Program-made: the position numbers and the translations under genes
DNA from: JBJXHG01 sp046160865
Lineage (GTDB): Bacteria > Planctomycetota > UBA1135 > GCA-002686595
Direction of reading: 5' to 3'
DNA: 64,000 bases
Assembly (NCBI GenBank): GCA_046160865.1
Contig: JBJXHG010000004.1
Span: 30,312-94,311, forward strand
Part shown: positions 16,294 through 25,857 of the stretch, one piece after another
Numbering within the stretch: position 1 is the first letter of the stretch
Layout: every line of letters starts with the position of its first letter
Notes under the pieces: model-generated
The model's database searches: none
Seen by the model: only the letters and a program-made list of their open reading frames with translations
Told to the model about the DNA's origin: nothing

Positions 16294-17985
16294 ATGAAGT
16301 GTCCGATGCTTTCGAGCGCTGCAGTCGCTTTCGCGTGCTTCGCTTTCGAGACGCCGTGCGAAGCGCAGTGTCTGAGCTGGTCCGACGATCTCTCGTTGAA
16401 CGTGACGAAAGGCGGTGGCGTGCTGGCGCTTTCGGCCTACGACGATGGCAGCGGACGTGCTCTCTATGCCGGGGGAAACTTCAAAGCGCAGTACGGAGCG
16501 CCGGCGGACTACATCGTGCGGCGCACGGGAGCGACCTGGTCGGCGGTTGGCGGCGGCACGGACAATCTCGTCGCCGCTCTCGAGGTCTTCGATGACGGCA
16601 ACGGCGCCGCGTTGTACGCCGGTGGATGGTTCATCCACGCTGGCGGCGTGACGGTCAATCGCATCGCGAAGTGGGACGGTTCCACGTGGTCGGCGCTCGG
16701 CGTCGGAGTCGGGAACGGCGAGGTGAACGCGCTGGCGGCCTTCGATGACGGCACGGGACCCGCGCTTTATGTCGGTGGCAACTTCGATCAAGCCGACGGT
16801 GCGCCGAGCGAGTGCATCGCGAAGTGGGACGGAACGAGCTGGTCGACGCTACCCGCGATTCCGGGCATCGGCACGTCGGGGGCGGCCGTCGTGCGCACGC
16901 TCGAGGTGCTCGACCTCGGCGCCGGCCCGGCGTTGTACGCCGGCGGCCGGCTCAACACGTTCGACCCCGACGCGATCGCGCGCTGGGACGGCACGACGTG
17001 GACGTTCATCGGATCGCCGATCTCGGGCAGCGTGTACGCGCTGGCGGCGTTCGACGACGGATTCGGACCCGCGCTGTACGCCGGCGGCATTTTCGACGTC
17101 TTCGACTCGCCATTGGTGAGCAACTTCGCGAAGTGGAACGGCTTCGTATGGTCGAAGCCCGATCCCGCCATCGACTTCAACGGCGGGGTGTACGCGCTCG
17201 AGGTGCTCGACCATGTGCAGGGTCCGAACCTTTACCTCGGAGGCAACTTCGGCGCGGTCGGCATCATTCCGCCGACATACAGCGTCGCGCGATTCAACGG
17301 TCAGCTGCTGTCGGGTCTGCTCGGCGGGACGGAGAGCAACGGATACGTGAACGCGCTGCTCGCGTTCGACGTCGACACGAATGGCACGGAGGACCTCGTC
17401 GTCGGCGGCAGTTTCGATCAGGCCGGATCGACCTCGTCCTCACGGCTCGCCACGTGGCGCGGCTGCGGCGCCGGAACTGTGATCGGACAGCCGTTCTGCA
17501 CGCCGGGCCAAGCCGGCGTCGCGAACTGTCCGTGTGCGCCGCCGGACCTCGTGCCGAGTCCGCAGTCGACTCCGGATCGCGGCTGCGCCAACTCGTTCAA
17601 TTGGAATGGCGCGAACATCGCGGCGAGCGGCGCGACTGCGCCCGATTCGCTGCGCCTCTCCGCGAACGTCGGCCCGAGCTATGCCGGCTTCGCGTTCCTC
17701 GTCAAAGGCAACGCCGTCGTCGCGCCGGGCTTCGTGAACGGTGACGGCATTCGCTGCACGAGCGGACAGCTCGTGCGCTTCGGCGGGCACAACGCGAGCT
17801 CGAACGGCAATCCGGATGGCCGTTGGATCTATCCGAACACCGCGCAGACGATGGCGATCTCGATTGCTACCGCGCAGGCGCCGGGCGAGACGGCGTACTA
17901 CCAGCTCTACTACCGCAATGCGGCCGCCGGCTTCTGCAGCCCGGGGACGATCAACTTCAGCGGCGGTCTCTCCGTCGATTGGTGA
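16294..17985 (+). CDS. secreted seven-repeat (propeller-like) protein with Cys-rich tail domain
   Basis: A 563-residue exported protein. The ATG at 16294 has GGAG eight bases upstream and starts a signal peptide ending near CEAQC. A motif of the type ALYAGGNF followed by IAKWDGSTWSAL recurs about every 48 residues; I count seven copies (ALYAGGNF, ALYAGGWF, ALYVGGNF, ALYAGGRL, ALYAGGIF, NLYLGGNF, LVVGGSF), which fits a seven-bladed beta-propeller. The C-terminal 160 residues form another domain with several Cys (QPFCTPGQAG, NCPC, DRGCAN, AAGFCSPG) of a kind common in planctomycete exported proteins. Function is unknown. Its 3' end overlaps the convergent gene by 29 bases. Confidence 0.75.
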   Translation: MKCPMLSSAAVAFACFAFETPCEAQCLSWSDDLSLNVTKGGGVLALSAYDDGSGRALYAGGNFKAQYGAPADYIVRRTGATWSAVGGGTDNLVAALEVFDDGNGAALYAGGWFIHAGGVTVNRIAKWDGSTWSALGVGVGNGEVNALAAFDDGTGPALYVGGNFDQADGAPSECIAKWDGTSWSTLPAIPGIGTSGAAVVRTLEVLDLGAGPALYAGGRLNTFDPDAIARWDGTTWTFIGSPISGSVYALAAFDDGFGPALYAGGIFDVFDSPLVSNFAKWNGFVWSKPDPAIDFNGGVYALEVLDHVQGPNLYLGGNFGAVGIIPPTYSVARFNGQLLSGLLGGTESNGYVNALLAFDVDTNGTEDLVVGGSFDQAGSTSSSRLATWRGCGAGTVIGQPFCTPGQAGVANCPCAPPDLVPSPQSTPDRGCANSFNWNGANIAASGATAPDSLRLSANVGPSYAGFAFLVKGNAVVAPGFVNGDGIRCTSGQLVRFGGHNASSNGNPDGRWIYPNTAQTMAISIATAQAPGETAYYQLYYRNAAAGFCSPGTINFSGGLSVDW

Positions 17986-19534
17986 GGTCGGCGCTCTTCA
18001 CGGCTGCTGGACCAAAGTTCGCGCGCGCGATCGACGCGGCGTCGATGCGGTACAGATCGTGGTCGAGCACCGGCGGCGGCAAGTCCGCGCGCAGCACGGC
18101 GAACCGTCGCGGCGCGTAGAGCGGCACGAGCAGCGCGGCCTCGTCGATGCGCTCTTGGATTGCGCCGTAGATGCGCGCGCGGCGGTCCTCGTCCCATTCA
18201 CGCTGCGCTGCGATGACGAGCTCCGTCATGCGCACATCGCGTCCCCAAATCGATGGCGTTGCGGCGGCCCTGCGGCTCGACGGCGGACCGAAGCGCGCGC
18301 CCAAACTGATGTCGGGATCGTAGGGGACGCCCCAGGTGCTCTCGATGCGCATGTCGAACGCGCCGGACTCGACGGCTCGAACGAACGCTTCGCCGCGCAG
18401 CAGCACGACTTCGGTCGAGAGGTTTGCGCGGCGCAGCTGCATCGCGATCGCGCGTGCGAGCGCGGGCTCGAAGTCGCTGTCCGCACGCGCGAGCAGTCGC
18501 AGTGCCGGGCGCACGATCTCCTTCGGCCGCGGCGGATCGACGCGCGTCGTCGACGCGGGCCAGATCGCGATCGACGGCGCGGAGTACGAGAGGCTCGGGT
18601 CCGCATGGCCGAGCTCGACCTGCTGCACGAGTTCCTGGCGGTCGATCGCGCCGCGAATCGTCTTGCGCAGCGTCTCGTCCGCGCACGCGCCGCTCTCGGT
18701 GCGAAAGCCGAGCGAAATGAGGCACGAGCCGGGCGATTCGAGCACGCGGAGCTTCGGGTTCGCACGCAGTTCGTCGATGCGCGCACGTGGGATGCGCTCG
18801 CGCCAGCCATCGACGACGACGTCGATACGACCGGCGAGCAACTCGTCGATCGGCACATCCGCTGCCTCGTTCCCGAATCGCACGAGATCGACGCGCGACA
18901 CGGCGCGCCCAACCTGGCCCGGTATCTGGCTGAGCGCGTAGTGCAGCACCTTGCCGTCCTCGCTCATCCCTTCCCATGCGAATGGCCCGCTGCCCACTGG
19001 CTTCACGAAGTTGCCTTCGAAGTCGAGCGTCGCCGGCGCTCGGATCGCGCACGGGTTGATCGCGCACAGCTCGGGGAGCAGCGCGTGCGGCTCGTCCATG
19101 ACGATGCGCAGCGTGCGAGCGCCTTCGACGCGCACGCGCTGGATCCTCTGGTTGCACGAGAGCCAGTCGTGCTCGGGCAGCCCGACCCAGCGGCGGAAAT
19201 GCTCCTGCACGGCTTCGGCGGTGACCGGCGAGCCGTCGTGGAAGCGCGCGTCCGCGCGCAGCTCGAGCACGCACTCCTGGCCTTCGTTCTCGAACCGCCA
19301 GCTCTTCGCGAGCGCAGGTGCGATGCGGCCGTTCTCGTCGCGCCGCACGAGCGTCTCGTACACGAAGGTCTTCGGCTCGAAGCCGCCCTTGTAAGAGAGC
19401 GACGAGATCTCGCGCATGGCTCCGCTCGATCGGACCGCGATGCGCAACGGTCGCGGCACGTCGACTTCAGGCGACGGCGTCGTACAGCTCGGCAGCCAGC
19501 CAAGGCTTGCGACCACGAACGGACGCACACGCAC
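17957..19534 (-). CDS. extracellular solute-binding lipoprotein, family 5 (peptide/nickel type)
   Basis: About 525 residues with the SBP_bac_5 layout: YETLVRRDENGRIAPALAKSW, LELRADARFHDGSPVTAEAV, IPGQ..., IRGAIDRQELVQQV and a C-terminal WGVPYDPDISLG. It most resembles nickel/peptide binding proteins of the NikA/DppA type. The start is uncertain: GTG at 19534 or 19528 gives a short hydrophobic segment with a lipobox-like LPSC and no strong Shine-Dalgarno. No permease or ATPase gene of an opp/nik system is adjacent, so it would have to work with a transporter elsewhere. Its last nine codons overlap the convergent propeller gene. Confidence 0.75.
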   Translation of the reverse strand: MRVRPFVVASLGWLPSCTTPSPEVDVPRPLRIAVRSSGAMREISSLSYKGGFEPKTFVYETLVRRDENGRIAPALAKSWRFENEGQECVLELRADARFHDGSPVTAEAVQEHFRRWVGLPEHDWLSCNQRIQRVRVEGARTLRIVMDEPHALLPELCAINPCAIRAPATLDFEGNFVKPVGSGPFAWEGMSEDGKVLHYALSQIPGQVGRAVSRVDLVRFGNEAADVPIDELLAGRIDVVVDGWRERIPRARIDELRANPKLRVLESPGSCLISLGFRTESGACADETLRKTIRGAIDRQELVQQVELGHADPSLSYSAPSIAIWPASTTRVDPPRPKEIVRPALRLLARADSDFEPALARAIAMQLRRANLSTEVVLLRGEAFVRAVESGAFDMRIESTWGVPYDPDISLGARFGPPSSRRAAATPSIWGRDVRMTELVIAAQREWDEDRRARIYGAIQERIDEAALLVPLYAPRRFAVLRADLPPPVLDHDLYRIDAASIARANFGPAAVKSADLTNRRRDRR

Positions 19535-19635
19535 GAAGAGACCAAACGAGCGCGCGGCGCCGTGTGCTCGGCGCCGCGGCAACGTCCCGCTGGAATCGCC
19601 ATCGCTGCGGCGCGGACGCGCGGGACGGACAGACG

Positions 19636-20883
19636 TCACGGATCGATCGTCACCGAAACGGGGTTCGACGTCAGCACGTTGCCGCTGGACGGATCGGTGA
19701 AGAAGGCTTGGTAGTACACGCGCTTGCCGAGCGGGAGGTCGAGCGACGGCTGTTGCGCGTACGGCACCATCAGCCGCAGCTCGGCCCCGATGTGGAAGCC
19801 GGGCGCCACGAGCGGTGTCTGCGCGAGCGGCGACGTCGGCGGATCGAGTCGGAGCGCGAAGCCGAGCTTCGGCGCAGCCGTCGCGATCGATGCGTCGGCA
19901 CGCAAGAGCAGCACGTCGCCCGGGCGCAGGAACGCATCGTTGGCGGCGAACGCGCGGCCCGGTCGCACGGACAAGTGCGGATCGATGCCGAGCCGCGTCG
20001 GCGTGCCGAGCGCGTAGTCGCTGCCCGCCGGGCTGCCCGCTCCGCCAGCGACGGTCGCGACGCCGACTTGGATCGCACCGACGAGACGCACACCTGCGCC
20101 ACCGAAGCCGGTGCCAGACGCGTTGCCGCCGCGCACCTGACTTTGGCCGGCGAGACGTAGGTTCACCGCTCCCGAACCGAAGCCGACGTCGACGCCGTGT
20201 CCGCCGTGCCGGTAGATGCCGCTCGAGCCCGGCTCGCCCGCTCCGCCCGTGAGGTGAGATCCCGAAACGCGCACGGTCGAGTTGCCGCCGATGCGCAGCG
20301 CGACGCCCGCCGGCGTTCCCTCGCTCGACGATGCCGGGGCGGCGACGATGCGCGTGTCGACGATGTCGGCCGTGCCGCCGCCGAAGTCGATCGCCGCGTT
20401 CATGAAACCCTCGCCGGGATCCGTCTCGATGCGGCAGTTGTCCATCAACAGGTAGAAGCCGCCGTCTCCGTGCAAGAAGATGCCGCCGCACGAGATGACG
20501 CTGCTCATCGCGAGCGTGCCGTGCGGCAGCTCGTTGCCCGAGATGCCGTGCCCGTTGTCGGGCTCGAAGTTGCACACGGACAAGTTCTCGAGTCCTGTGT
20601 CGTAGCCGATGTTCGGGATCGAGACGTGGTAGTCGACGCGCTCGATGAGCACCTGGCTCGGATCGGTGCCGAGGCCGATGACCTCCACACCGTGCGTGAA
20701 CTGGAACGGCGGATACGCGCCGGGTTTCACGAGGATGCGATCGCCTGGCGTGACCAGTGCCATCGCCTGATCGATCCGCGTGTAGACGCTCGTCGCACCG
20801 GTTGCGTCGACGATCCAATCGGTGGCCTGTGCGCCGCCCGTGAACGCGGCGGCGAAGATCGTTGCAAGCAGGGTTCGTTTCAT
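19636..20883 (-). CDS. exported right-handed beta-helix-like protein
   Basis: A 415-residue protein with a clear signal peptide (MKRTLLATIFAAAFTGGAQA). The first part reads like the start of a parallel beta-helix (WIVDATGATSVYTRIDQAM, GDRILVKPGAYPPFQF), followed by repeated short strands (NSTVRVSGSHLTGG, GAVNLRLAGQSQVRGG), then a C-terminal domain with VYYQAFFTDPSSGNVL, a motif also typical of planctomycete exported proteins. No catalytic residues are recognised. It lies 23 bases downstream of another exported protein gene and is probably cotranscribed. A surface or matrix role is only a guess. Confidence 0.65.
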   Translation of the reverse strand: MKRTLLATIFAAAFTGGAQATDWIVDATGATSVYTRIDQAMALVTPGDRILVKPGAYPPFQFTHGVEVIGLGTDPSQVLIERVDYHVSIPNIGYDTGLENLSVCNFEPDNGHGISGNELPHGTLAMSSVISCGGIFLHGDGGFYLLMDNCRIETDPGEGFMNAAIDFGGGTADIVDTRIVAAPASSSEGTPAGVALRIGGNSTVRVSGSHLTGGAGEPGSSGIYRHGGHGVDVGFGSGAVNLRLAGQSQVRGGNASGTGFGGAGVRLVGAIQVGVATVAGGAGSPAGSDYALGTPTRLGIDPHLSVRPGRAFAANDAFLRPGDVLLLRADASIATAAPKLGFALRLDPPTSPLAQTPLVAPGFHIGAELRLMVPYAQQPSLDLPLGKRVYYQAFFTDPSSGNVLTSNPVSVTIDP

Positions 20884-20906
20884 CGTGGTGGGTCCAGATT
20901 GGAAGC

Positions 20907-22802
20907 TCAAAGCGACAAGAGCTCGGTCGTCGTGACGGAGCCCGCGGGAAGATTCACGACGACGGTCCCCGGCGCAGTACCCACGCCGAAGATCGCGAGC
21001 AAGTTCGCGCCCGTCGTCTGGACGTAGATCGCGTCCTCGATCGCGGCCGACATCGAGAGGCCGACGAAGCCGTGCGCCGACGCGACGTTGAACGCCGTGC
21101 GGCGCGCTCCGAAGCTCGCCGGTACCGCTGTCGTCGACGTCGTCGCGTCGAGGAACGCGGGCTTGAAGATCGCGCGGAAGTTCGGGACGGACGGCGGCAA
21201 TGTGAAACCGGACGGGTCGAGCTGGAGCTGGCCGACCTCGCCGAACGCGGGCACGGCGATCGACGCGAGACCTTGGTTGAACACGTTGCCGAAGAACGTG
21301 ACGCCGAGCAGCGGATTCGGTGCGAGCGGGACGCGCGGGCGGAACACGCTCGGAAACACGATCGATTGATTCGGGAACGGCAGGTTCGCGACGACGGTGT
21401 GCGGGCCCGTGAACGAATCGACGGGGACACCGAGGGGCAAGTCGAGCACCTCGATCCCCGGGATGCCGGGATTCGGCGCGCCCGGGAAGTGGCTCGTCGC
21501 CGCCATCACGCGCGTTCCGTCCGGGCTCCAGATCGGCCGGTCCATACCCTTCGTGCTGATGCGGCCGCCGAGCGGATTGGGATTGCCGAGCACGCCGTAC
21601 GGTGAACTCGCGCCGAGCGGATCGAGCGGCGAATAGATGATCGCGACCTTCTCTCCGCCGTCCGGCGGCGTCGCGATGAACGGAGGACCGAAGCTCGACT
21701 CGAACGCGACGCGTCCGCGGAACACCGCCGGGATCGCGGACGGCTCGCCGACGCTGTCGGGCATCAGGATCGTCGACACCGTCGGCGGAGTGCTCGCGAG
21801 GAAGCGCACGACGCCGATCGAAGACGGCTTGACGAAGAACGTGCCGGGTCCCGGCTCGCGCAGGAGGTAGTACACGTACGTGTCGGTGCCGTTGCCAACC
21901 ACCGCGAGCTCTTCGGTGCCGGCCGCGGGCACCCATTTCTTCAGCGGAGCGCTCGGAACGATTCCGAACGAGCCGCCGTTGCCGTTCGCGAGCGAGTTCC
22001 ACGCGATGTAGCCAGCTTCGAGCGGCGCGTCGTTGTTACCGGCGTCGAAGATCGAGGTGCCGATGATCCACGTCGACTCGCCGTTGCGGTCGAAGCGCAC
22101 GGGGTTCGTCGTGGGTGCCATCGGCGCGGTCGCGAGGAATGCGCCGGCCGTCATGTGCGGCGCCGTCGCGCTCAGCTGCACGACCTGGATCCGCGTCGAC
22201 GTCGGCACGTGCAGCTCGAGCGCGGTCGCGTCGACGCCGATGCGGTTCACGTACGCCGACGGCGGCCCTTCGATCGCGATCGTCGGCGGCGTGAGCGGTG
22301 CGAGCGCGCCGTTCGTCGCGTACGAGAACCCGCGCAAGAGCGTGTTGCCCGCTCCGTCGTCCTCGGCGCTGAAGACGAACTTCAGGCTCTTCACCGACGC
22401 GAGGTCGTACGCGGCCGGGTTTCCGGTCGCGACGAGCGCGGTCTGCACGCCGGAGCGCATGTCGACGAGGTGGATCGCACCGTTGCCCACCGCGTTGCCC
22501 ATCGGCGTGAGGAACACGTTGCGTTCCGGCGACTCGATCCAGGTCTCGAGCGCGCCGAGCGTCCGGCGGCGGTGCGCCCAACGCGACGGCACGCTGTTCA
22601 CCGGAGCGCCGAGCGCCGCCGGAGAGAGCGAGTTGTGGACGTTGACGGCGTAGAACTGAGAGCTCGCGCCGATCGTCGCATAGAAGTAGTTGCTTCCGCT
22701 GACGCCCGAGAGTGGTAGCTCTTGTGCGTGCAGTGCGGTCGGCAGCACGGCGAGCACGGCGAGCGCCAGGGCTCGACAGCACGAAGGAACAGGGCGGGGC
22801 AT
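20907..22802 (-). CDS. large exported protein, WD40/TolB-like propeller, unknown function
   Basis: A 631-residue protein. The ATG at 22802 has GAGGAG seven to eight bases upstream and begins a signal peptide (ALALAVLAVLPTALHAQ). The body has TolB/PD40-like turns, e.g. GMDRPIWSPDGTRVMAATSH and FNVASAHGFVGLSMSAA, and repeated short strands, consistent with a beta-propeller, but no enzymatic motif. The C-terminus (GAPGTVVVNLPAGSV-like) is Ala/Gly/Val rich. Together with the following beta-helix-like protein it forms a two-gene exported-protein unit. Confidence 0.68.
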   Translation of the reverse strand: MPRPVPSCCRALALAVLAVLPTALHAQELPLSGVSGSNYFYATIGASSQFYAVNVHNSLSPAALGAPVNSVPSRWAHRRRTLGALETWIESPERNVFLTPMGNAVGNGAIHLVDMRSGVQTALVATGNPAAYDLASVKSLKFVFSAEDDGAGNTLLRGFSYATNGALAPLTPPTIAIEGPPSAYVNRIGVDATALELHVPTSTRIQVVQLSATAPHMTAGAFLATAPMAPTTNPVRFDRNGESTWIIGTSIFDAGNNDAPLEAGYIAWNSLANGNGGSFGIVPSAPLKKWVPAAGTEELAVVGNGTDTYVYYLLREPGPGTFFVKPSSIGVVRFLASTPPTVSTILMPDSVGEPSAIPAVFRGRVAFESSFGPPFIATPPDGGEKVAIIYSPLDPLGASSPYGVLGNPNPLGGRISTKGMDRPIWSPDGTRVMAATSHFPGAPNPGIPGIEVLDLPLGVPVDSFTGPHTVVANLPFPNQSIVFPSVFRPRVPLAPNPLLGVTFFGNVFNQGLASIAVPAFGEVGQLQLDPSGFTLPPSVPNFRAIFKPAFLDATTSTTAVPASFGARRTAFNVASAHGFVGLSMSAAIEDAIYVQTTGANLLAIFGVGTAPGTVVVNLPAGSVTTTELLSL

Positions 22803-23111
22803 CGACGATCTCCTCGGTGGAATCGTGGTGAAGGAACTCGGTGAGAGGCGCCGCCTTGGCAACCGCCGTTCCAGCAGCGCGCGCAGCGCATCGACACCGC
22901 GCGACACGACGACACGCGACGAACGCACCGGACTCGCAACGTCCCGTTACGCAACAGGAACGCGTGACGCGCAGCAACGCGCGCGTCGATCGAGCTGCAC
23001 GCGCGGCAACGTGACTTGCTCGGCGAACGAACTCGACTCGAGCGCGCGAGCTCAACGGGTATGTTGATTGCTCGCGCGGCCGACTCCATCTCGCGCGAGC
23101 TTCACTTCCCC
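22803..23111. other. intergenic region between divergent exported-protein genes
   Basis: About 309 bases separating two divergently transcribed genes; it should hold promoters for both. Apart from the GAGGAG Shine-Dalgarno of the minus-strand gene I see no clear promoter box, palindrome or RNA gene. Frames running through it are extensions of the neighbours. Confidence 0.5.
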
Positions 23112-24314
23112 ATGAAAAACACCCGTCCGTTCGTCCTCTGCGCCGCAGCTCTGCTCGGCGCGTGTGCATCCACGCCGACCGTCGCAAGCAACGCATCGAA
23201 GGATGCGACGCCGCCCGATCCGCGCTCGGTCGAAGTCGCGCTCCCCGCGCTCGCCGGCTGGAACGGCACGCTCGTGCTCGACCAAGGCAAGGTCGGCATC
23301 TGGACCGTCCTCGTGACCAAGGTGTTTCCGCAGTACGGCTGCCCGGAAATCGTGGGCATCGACGATCTCGGCCGCTGTCACGTGATCTGGTCGTACAGCG
23401 GCAAGTGGACGCCCGTGACGACGATCTCCGACGGCAAGTGGCTCGGCGGTCTCGCGCTCGCCGACGTCGACGCGCGGATCGCGGGCCGCGAGCTCTACAC
23501 GGGCTCGCAGCAGGGCAACCTCTATCAGGTCGTCGCGTACGAGAACACGCTGCTCGACAATCGTTTGATCGCGCGCATCCCGGGCTTCGAGATCCACACC
23601 GTCGTCGCCGCGGATGTCGACGCTGCGCACGCGGGCGCGGAAGTGCTCGTGTTCACGAGCCCCGGTCGTCTCTACGTCGCGACGCCGCGCGAGAGTGGCA
23701 AAGACGGCTTCGAGCTCGCGCTCGCGGCCGAGCTACCGGGCCGCGTGCGCGACGCGCTCGTGCTGCGCGAAGCGCCGGCAGAGATCGCGACGGTTGGCCG
23801 CCACGGTCGTGTCGAGATCTTGCGTTGGAAGGCCGGCCGGCCGGAGTTCGAGACGGTGTTCGAGACCTCGATGGGCATGGGACGTCTCGCGCGCAAGCCT
23901 GGGGATGGTCCGCTCGTGCTCTACTCGACCGCCGACGACGGCGTGATCCGTCGTCACGAGCGCGGTGAGAACGGTGAGTGGACGCACGAGCTCGTGTACG
24001 GCGGCCCGCAAGGTCCGCGCGGCATCGCGGCGGGGCGCTTCGACGCGGATCCGAGCGTCGAGACGATCGCGCTCGTCGGTTACTCGAAGCGCGTCGAGCT
24101 GCTCACGCGGCGCGAAGCTGGCTGGGTCGCGGAGACGATCTTCGAGGATCGTGAGAAAGGGCACTGGGTGTGCGCGGGCGAGTTGGACGGACGCAACGGG
24201 ACCGACGAGCTCGTGGTCACGGGCTACAGCGGACGCATCGTGCTGCTCGCGCGTCCGCCGGGCGTCGGTTGGACCGAGACGAACGCGGCCGTGCTGAAAC
24301 CGACGGCGCCGTAG
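23112..24314 (+). CDS. lipoprotein with FG-GAP/propeller-like repeats
   Basis: A 400-residue lipoprotein. The ATG at 23112 begins MKNTRPFVLCAAALLGACAST with lipobox LLGAC; upstream in-frame starts lack a signal. Repeated turns such as LALADVDARIAGRELYTGSQ, VVAADVDAAHAGAEVLVFTSPG and CAGELDGRNGTDELVVTGYSG are FG-GAP/VCBS-like blades that may bind calcium through their Asp residues. It is predicted to sit in the envelope facing the periplasm or outside. No catalytic residues or partner genes are evident; it converges with the HEAT-repeat gene. Confidence 0.68.
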   Translation: MKNTRPFVLCAAALLGACASTPTVASNASKDATPPDPRSVEVALPALAGWNGTLVLDQGKVGIWTVLVTKVFPQYGCPEIVGIDDLGRCHVIWSYSGKWTPVTTISDGKWLGGLALADVDARIAGRELYTGSQQGNLYQVVAYENTLLDNRLIARIPGFEIHTVVAADVDAAHAGAEVLVFTSPGRLYVATPRESGKDGFELALAAELPGRVRDALVLREAPAEIATVGRHGRVEILRWKAGRPEFETVFETSMGMGRLARKPGDGPLVLYSTADDGVIRRHERGENGEWTHELVYGGPQGPRGIAAGRFDADPSVETIALVGYSKRVELLTRREAGWVAETIFEDREKGHWVCAGELDGRNGTDELVVTGYSGRIVLLARPPGVGWTETNAAVLKPTAP

Positions 24315-24332
24315 CGCACGTCCAAAAACCTC

Positions 24333-24349
24333 GCCGCGCTCTGCGCGGC
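24333..24349 (-). terminator. intrinsic terminator of the iron/cytochrome operon
   Basis: A perfect 7-bp stem GCCGCGC/GCGCGGC with a three-base loop. Read on the minus strand it is followed by GAGG and then five T. It lies nine bases after the end of the HEAT-repeat gene, so it should end the transporter-cytochrome-HEAT transcript. Confidence 0.65.
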
Positions 24350-24357
24350 CGCGTCGC

Positions 24358-25857
24358 TCAGCGCGCCTTCGCCGCCAACACTTCGGACAAGATGTCGGAG
24401 CGCGCGCGCTGACGTTGCAGCGCTTGCTCGCTCGTCGCGATCGTGTCCGGCGCGGGATCGAGCGCGCTCCAGCGCGTGCTCGCGTCGGCGAGCGTCGGAT
24501 CCAGGCTCGCCGCGCGCCGCTTCAGCCACGCGCCGAGCACGTTCTCTGCGGCGCCAGCGTCCGCCTTGCCCGACGTGAGGCACTCGTGCAGGAAGCGCAC
24601 CGCTACTTCGTCGTCGCGCACCGCGACCAGTGCTTCCGCGGCGGCTTGGCGCAGATCGATCGGCTCGCTCTCGGCGAACGCTTGCACGAGAACGCTCGCC
24701 GATCGCGCTTGTCCGAGCGAGCCCAGCGCGCGCGCGATCGCCGTGCGCAGCTCGAGATCCTGACTCGTGGCGAGTGCTGTCTCGAGCGCGGGCACCGCGT
24801 CGAGCCAGCGCACGGCGGCGAGCGCCGCTGCGGCCGAAGCGGCGACACGCGGCTCGCCGAGCGCAGCGACGAGCTCGGGACCCGCGCTCGCGCCGCGCGT
24901 TCCCATGCGCTCGAGGCACTGCGCGGCGTGCACGCGCACGTAGACGTTCGAGTCGTGCAGCGTCCGCGCGAGGAGCGGCACGACCCACGTGTTCATGCGC
25001 GAAAGCTGGAAGCGGCGGTCGTCGACGCCGCGCAGATCCCAAGCCGCGAGTCCTGCGATCGCGCGCCACACGGCGAGCTCGAGCTCCGGCGAGGGCGCGT
25101 CCTTTTGCACGCGCGCGTCGAGCGCGCCGCTCAGCCACTCTTCGTGCAAGCGCTCCGGGTCCGCGGCGCCGGCGAGCTTGGCGAGCTCGTCGAGCTGTTG
25201 CGCGGCGCTCGCGCGCAGCTCTTCCGTGGCCGCGCTCGTGCGCAGCGTGCGCAGACCGTCGAGGCCCGAGTAATTTCCGTGGCGTGCGACCGTGGCCGCG
25301 AGCCAGATCACGGTTTCCGCGTCGACCTCGTAGCGCAACCGCAACAAGAGCCGCAACAGCACGCCGTCGTGGCGCACGTCCGCGAGGCGCCACGCGCTGC
25401 GCGCGCGAATCCAAGGCTCGCTGCCTTTCTCGAGCGCGATCGTCAACGCTTCCGCAGCGCGGCGCGTGCCGACGCTCGCGAGCGCGTCGATGGCGGCTGC
25501 GCGTTCCTCCCTGGACAACGTCGCGTCGGCGATCGCCAGAGCGAGCACGGACACGGCGGTGTCGCCTTGTGCGCGCACGTCTTCGGTCGCGGCTGCGCGC
25601 ATCCGCGCGTCGCGCGACGAGATCGTCGCGAGCGCACCGAGCACGAGCTCGCGTGTGTCGCCGGCCGGCTCGGGCGCGGGCTGCTCGGGCGGGAGCGCTG
25701 CTTCGAGGGCAGCGACCATTGGCGTGACGACATCGACGAGCTCGAAGCGCGGTGCGATGGACGCGGGCTCCGGCGCGCACGCGCCGAGCAGGGCGAACAC
25801 TGCCAGCGCCGCGCACGCTCGCGGACCACCGGATGCGAGAACGCGGCGTGCGCGCAT
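24358..25857 (-). CDS. HEAT-repeat lipoprotein
   Basis: A 499-residue protein with a lipoprotein signal (ALAVFALLGACAPE). The mature part is built of repeated helical pairs: AAAIDALASVGTRRAAEALTIAL, ARSAWRLADVRHDGVLLRLLL, VRVHAAQCLERMG, ASAAAALAAVRWLDAVPALETAL and LRTAIARALGSLGQ, which is the HEAT/PBS-type pattern. Such proteins are protein-protein scaffolds. The ATG overlaps the stop of the multihaem cytochrome gene (ATGA), so the two are made together, suggesting an envelope scaffold for the cytochrome; that is inference. It is the last gene of the five-gene operon. Confidence 0.78.
   Translation of the reverse strand: MRARRVLASGGPRACAALAVFALLGACAPEPASIAPRFELVDVVTPMVAALEAALPPEQPAPEPAGDTRELVLGALATISSRDARMRAAATEDVRAQGDTAVSVLALAIADATLSREERAAAIDALASVGTRRAAEALTIALEKGSEPWIRARSAWRLADVRHDGVLLRLLLRLRYEVDAETVIWLAATVARHGNYSGLDGLRTLRTSAATEELRASAAQQLDELAKLAGAADPERLHEEWLSGALDARVQKDAPSPELELAVWRAIAGLAAWDLRGVDDRRFQLSRMNTWVVPLLARTLHDSNVYVRVHAAQCLERMGTRGASAGPELVAALGEPRVAASAAAALAAVRWLDAVPALETALATSQDLELRTAIARALGSLGQARSASVLVQAFAESEPIDLRQAAAEALVAVRDDEVAVRFLHECLTSGKADAGAAENVLGAWLKRRAASLDPTLADASTRWSALDPAPDTIATSEQALQRQRARSDILSEVLAAKAR

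Noticed and set aside
17957..19534. Complete peptide or nickel transporter operon
   Set aside because: Only the binding protein is present; no permease or ATPase gene of this type lies next to it.
17957..20818. Very long minus-strand frame as a single fused protein
   Set aside because: The upstream half is a shadow of the beta-helix-like gene; only the part from about 19534 has solute-binding protein motifs.
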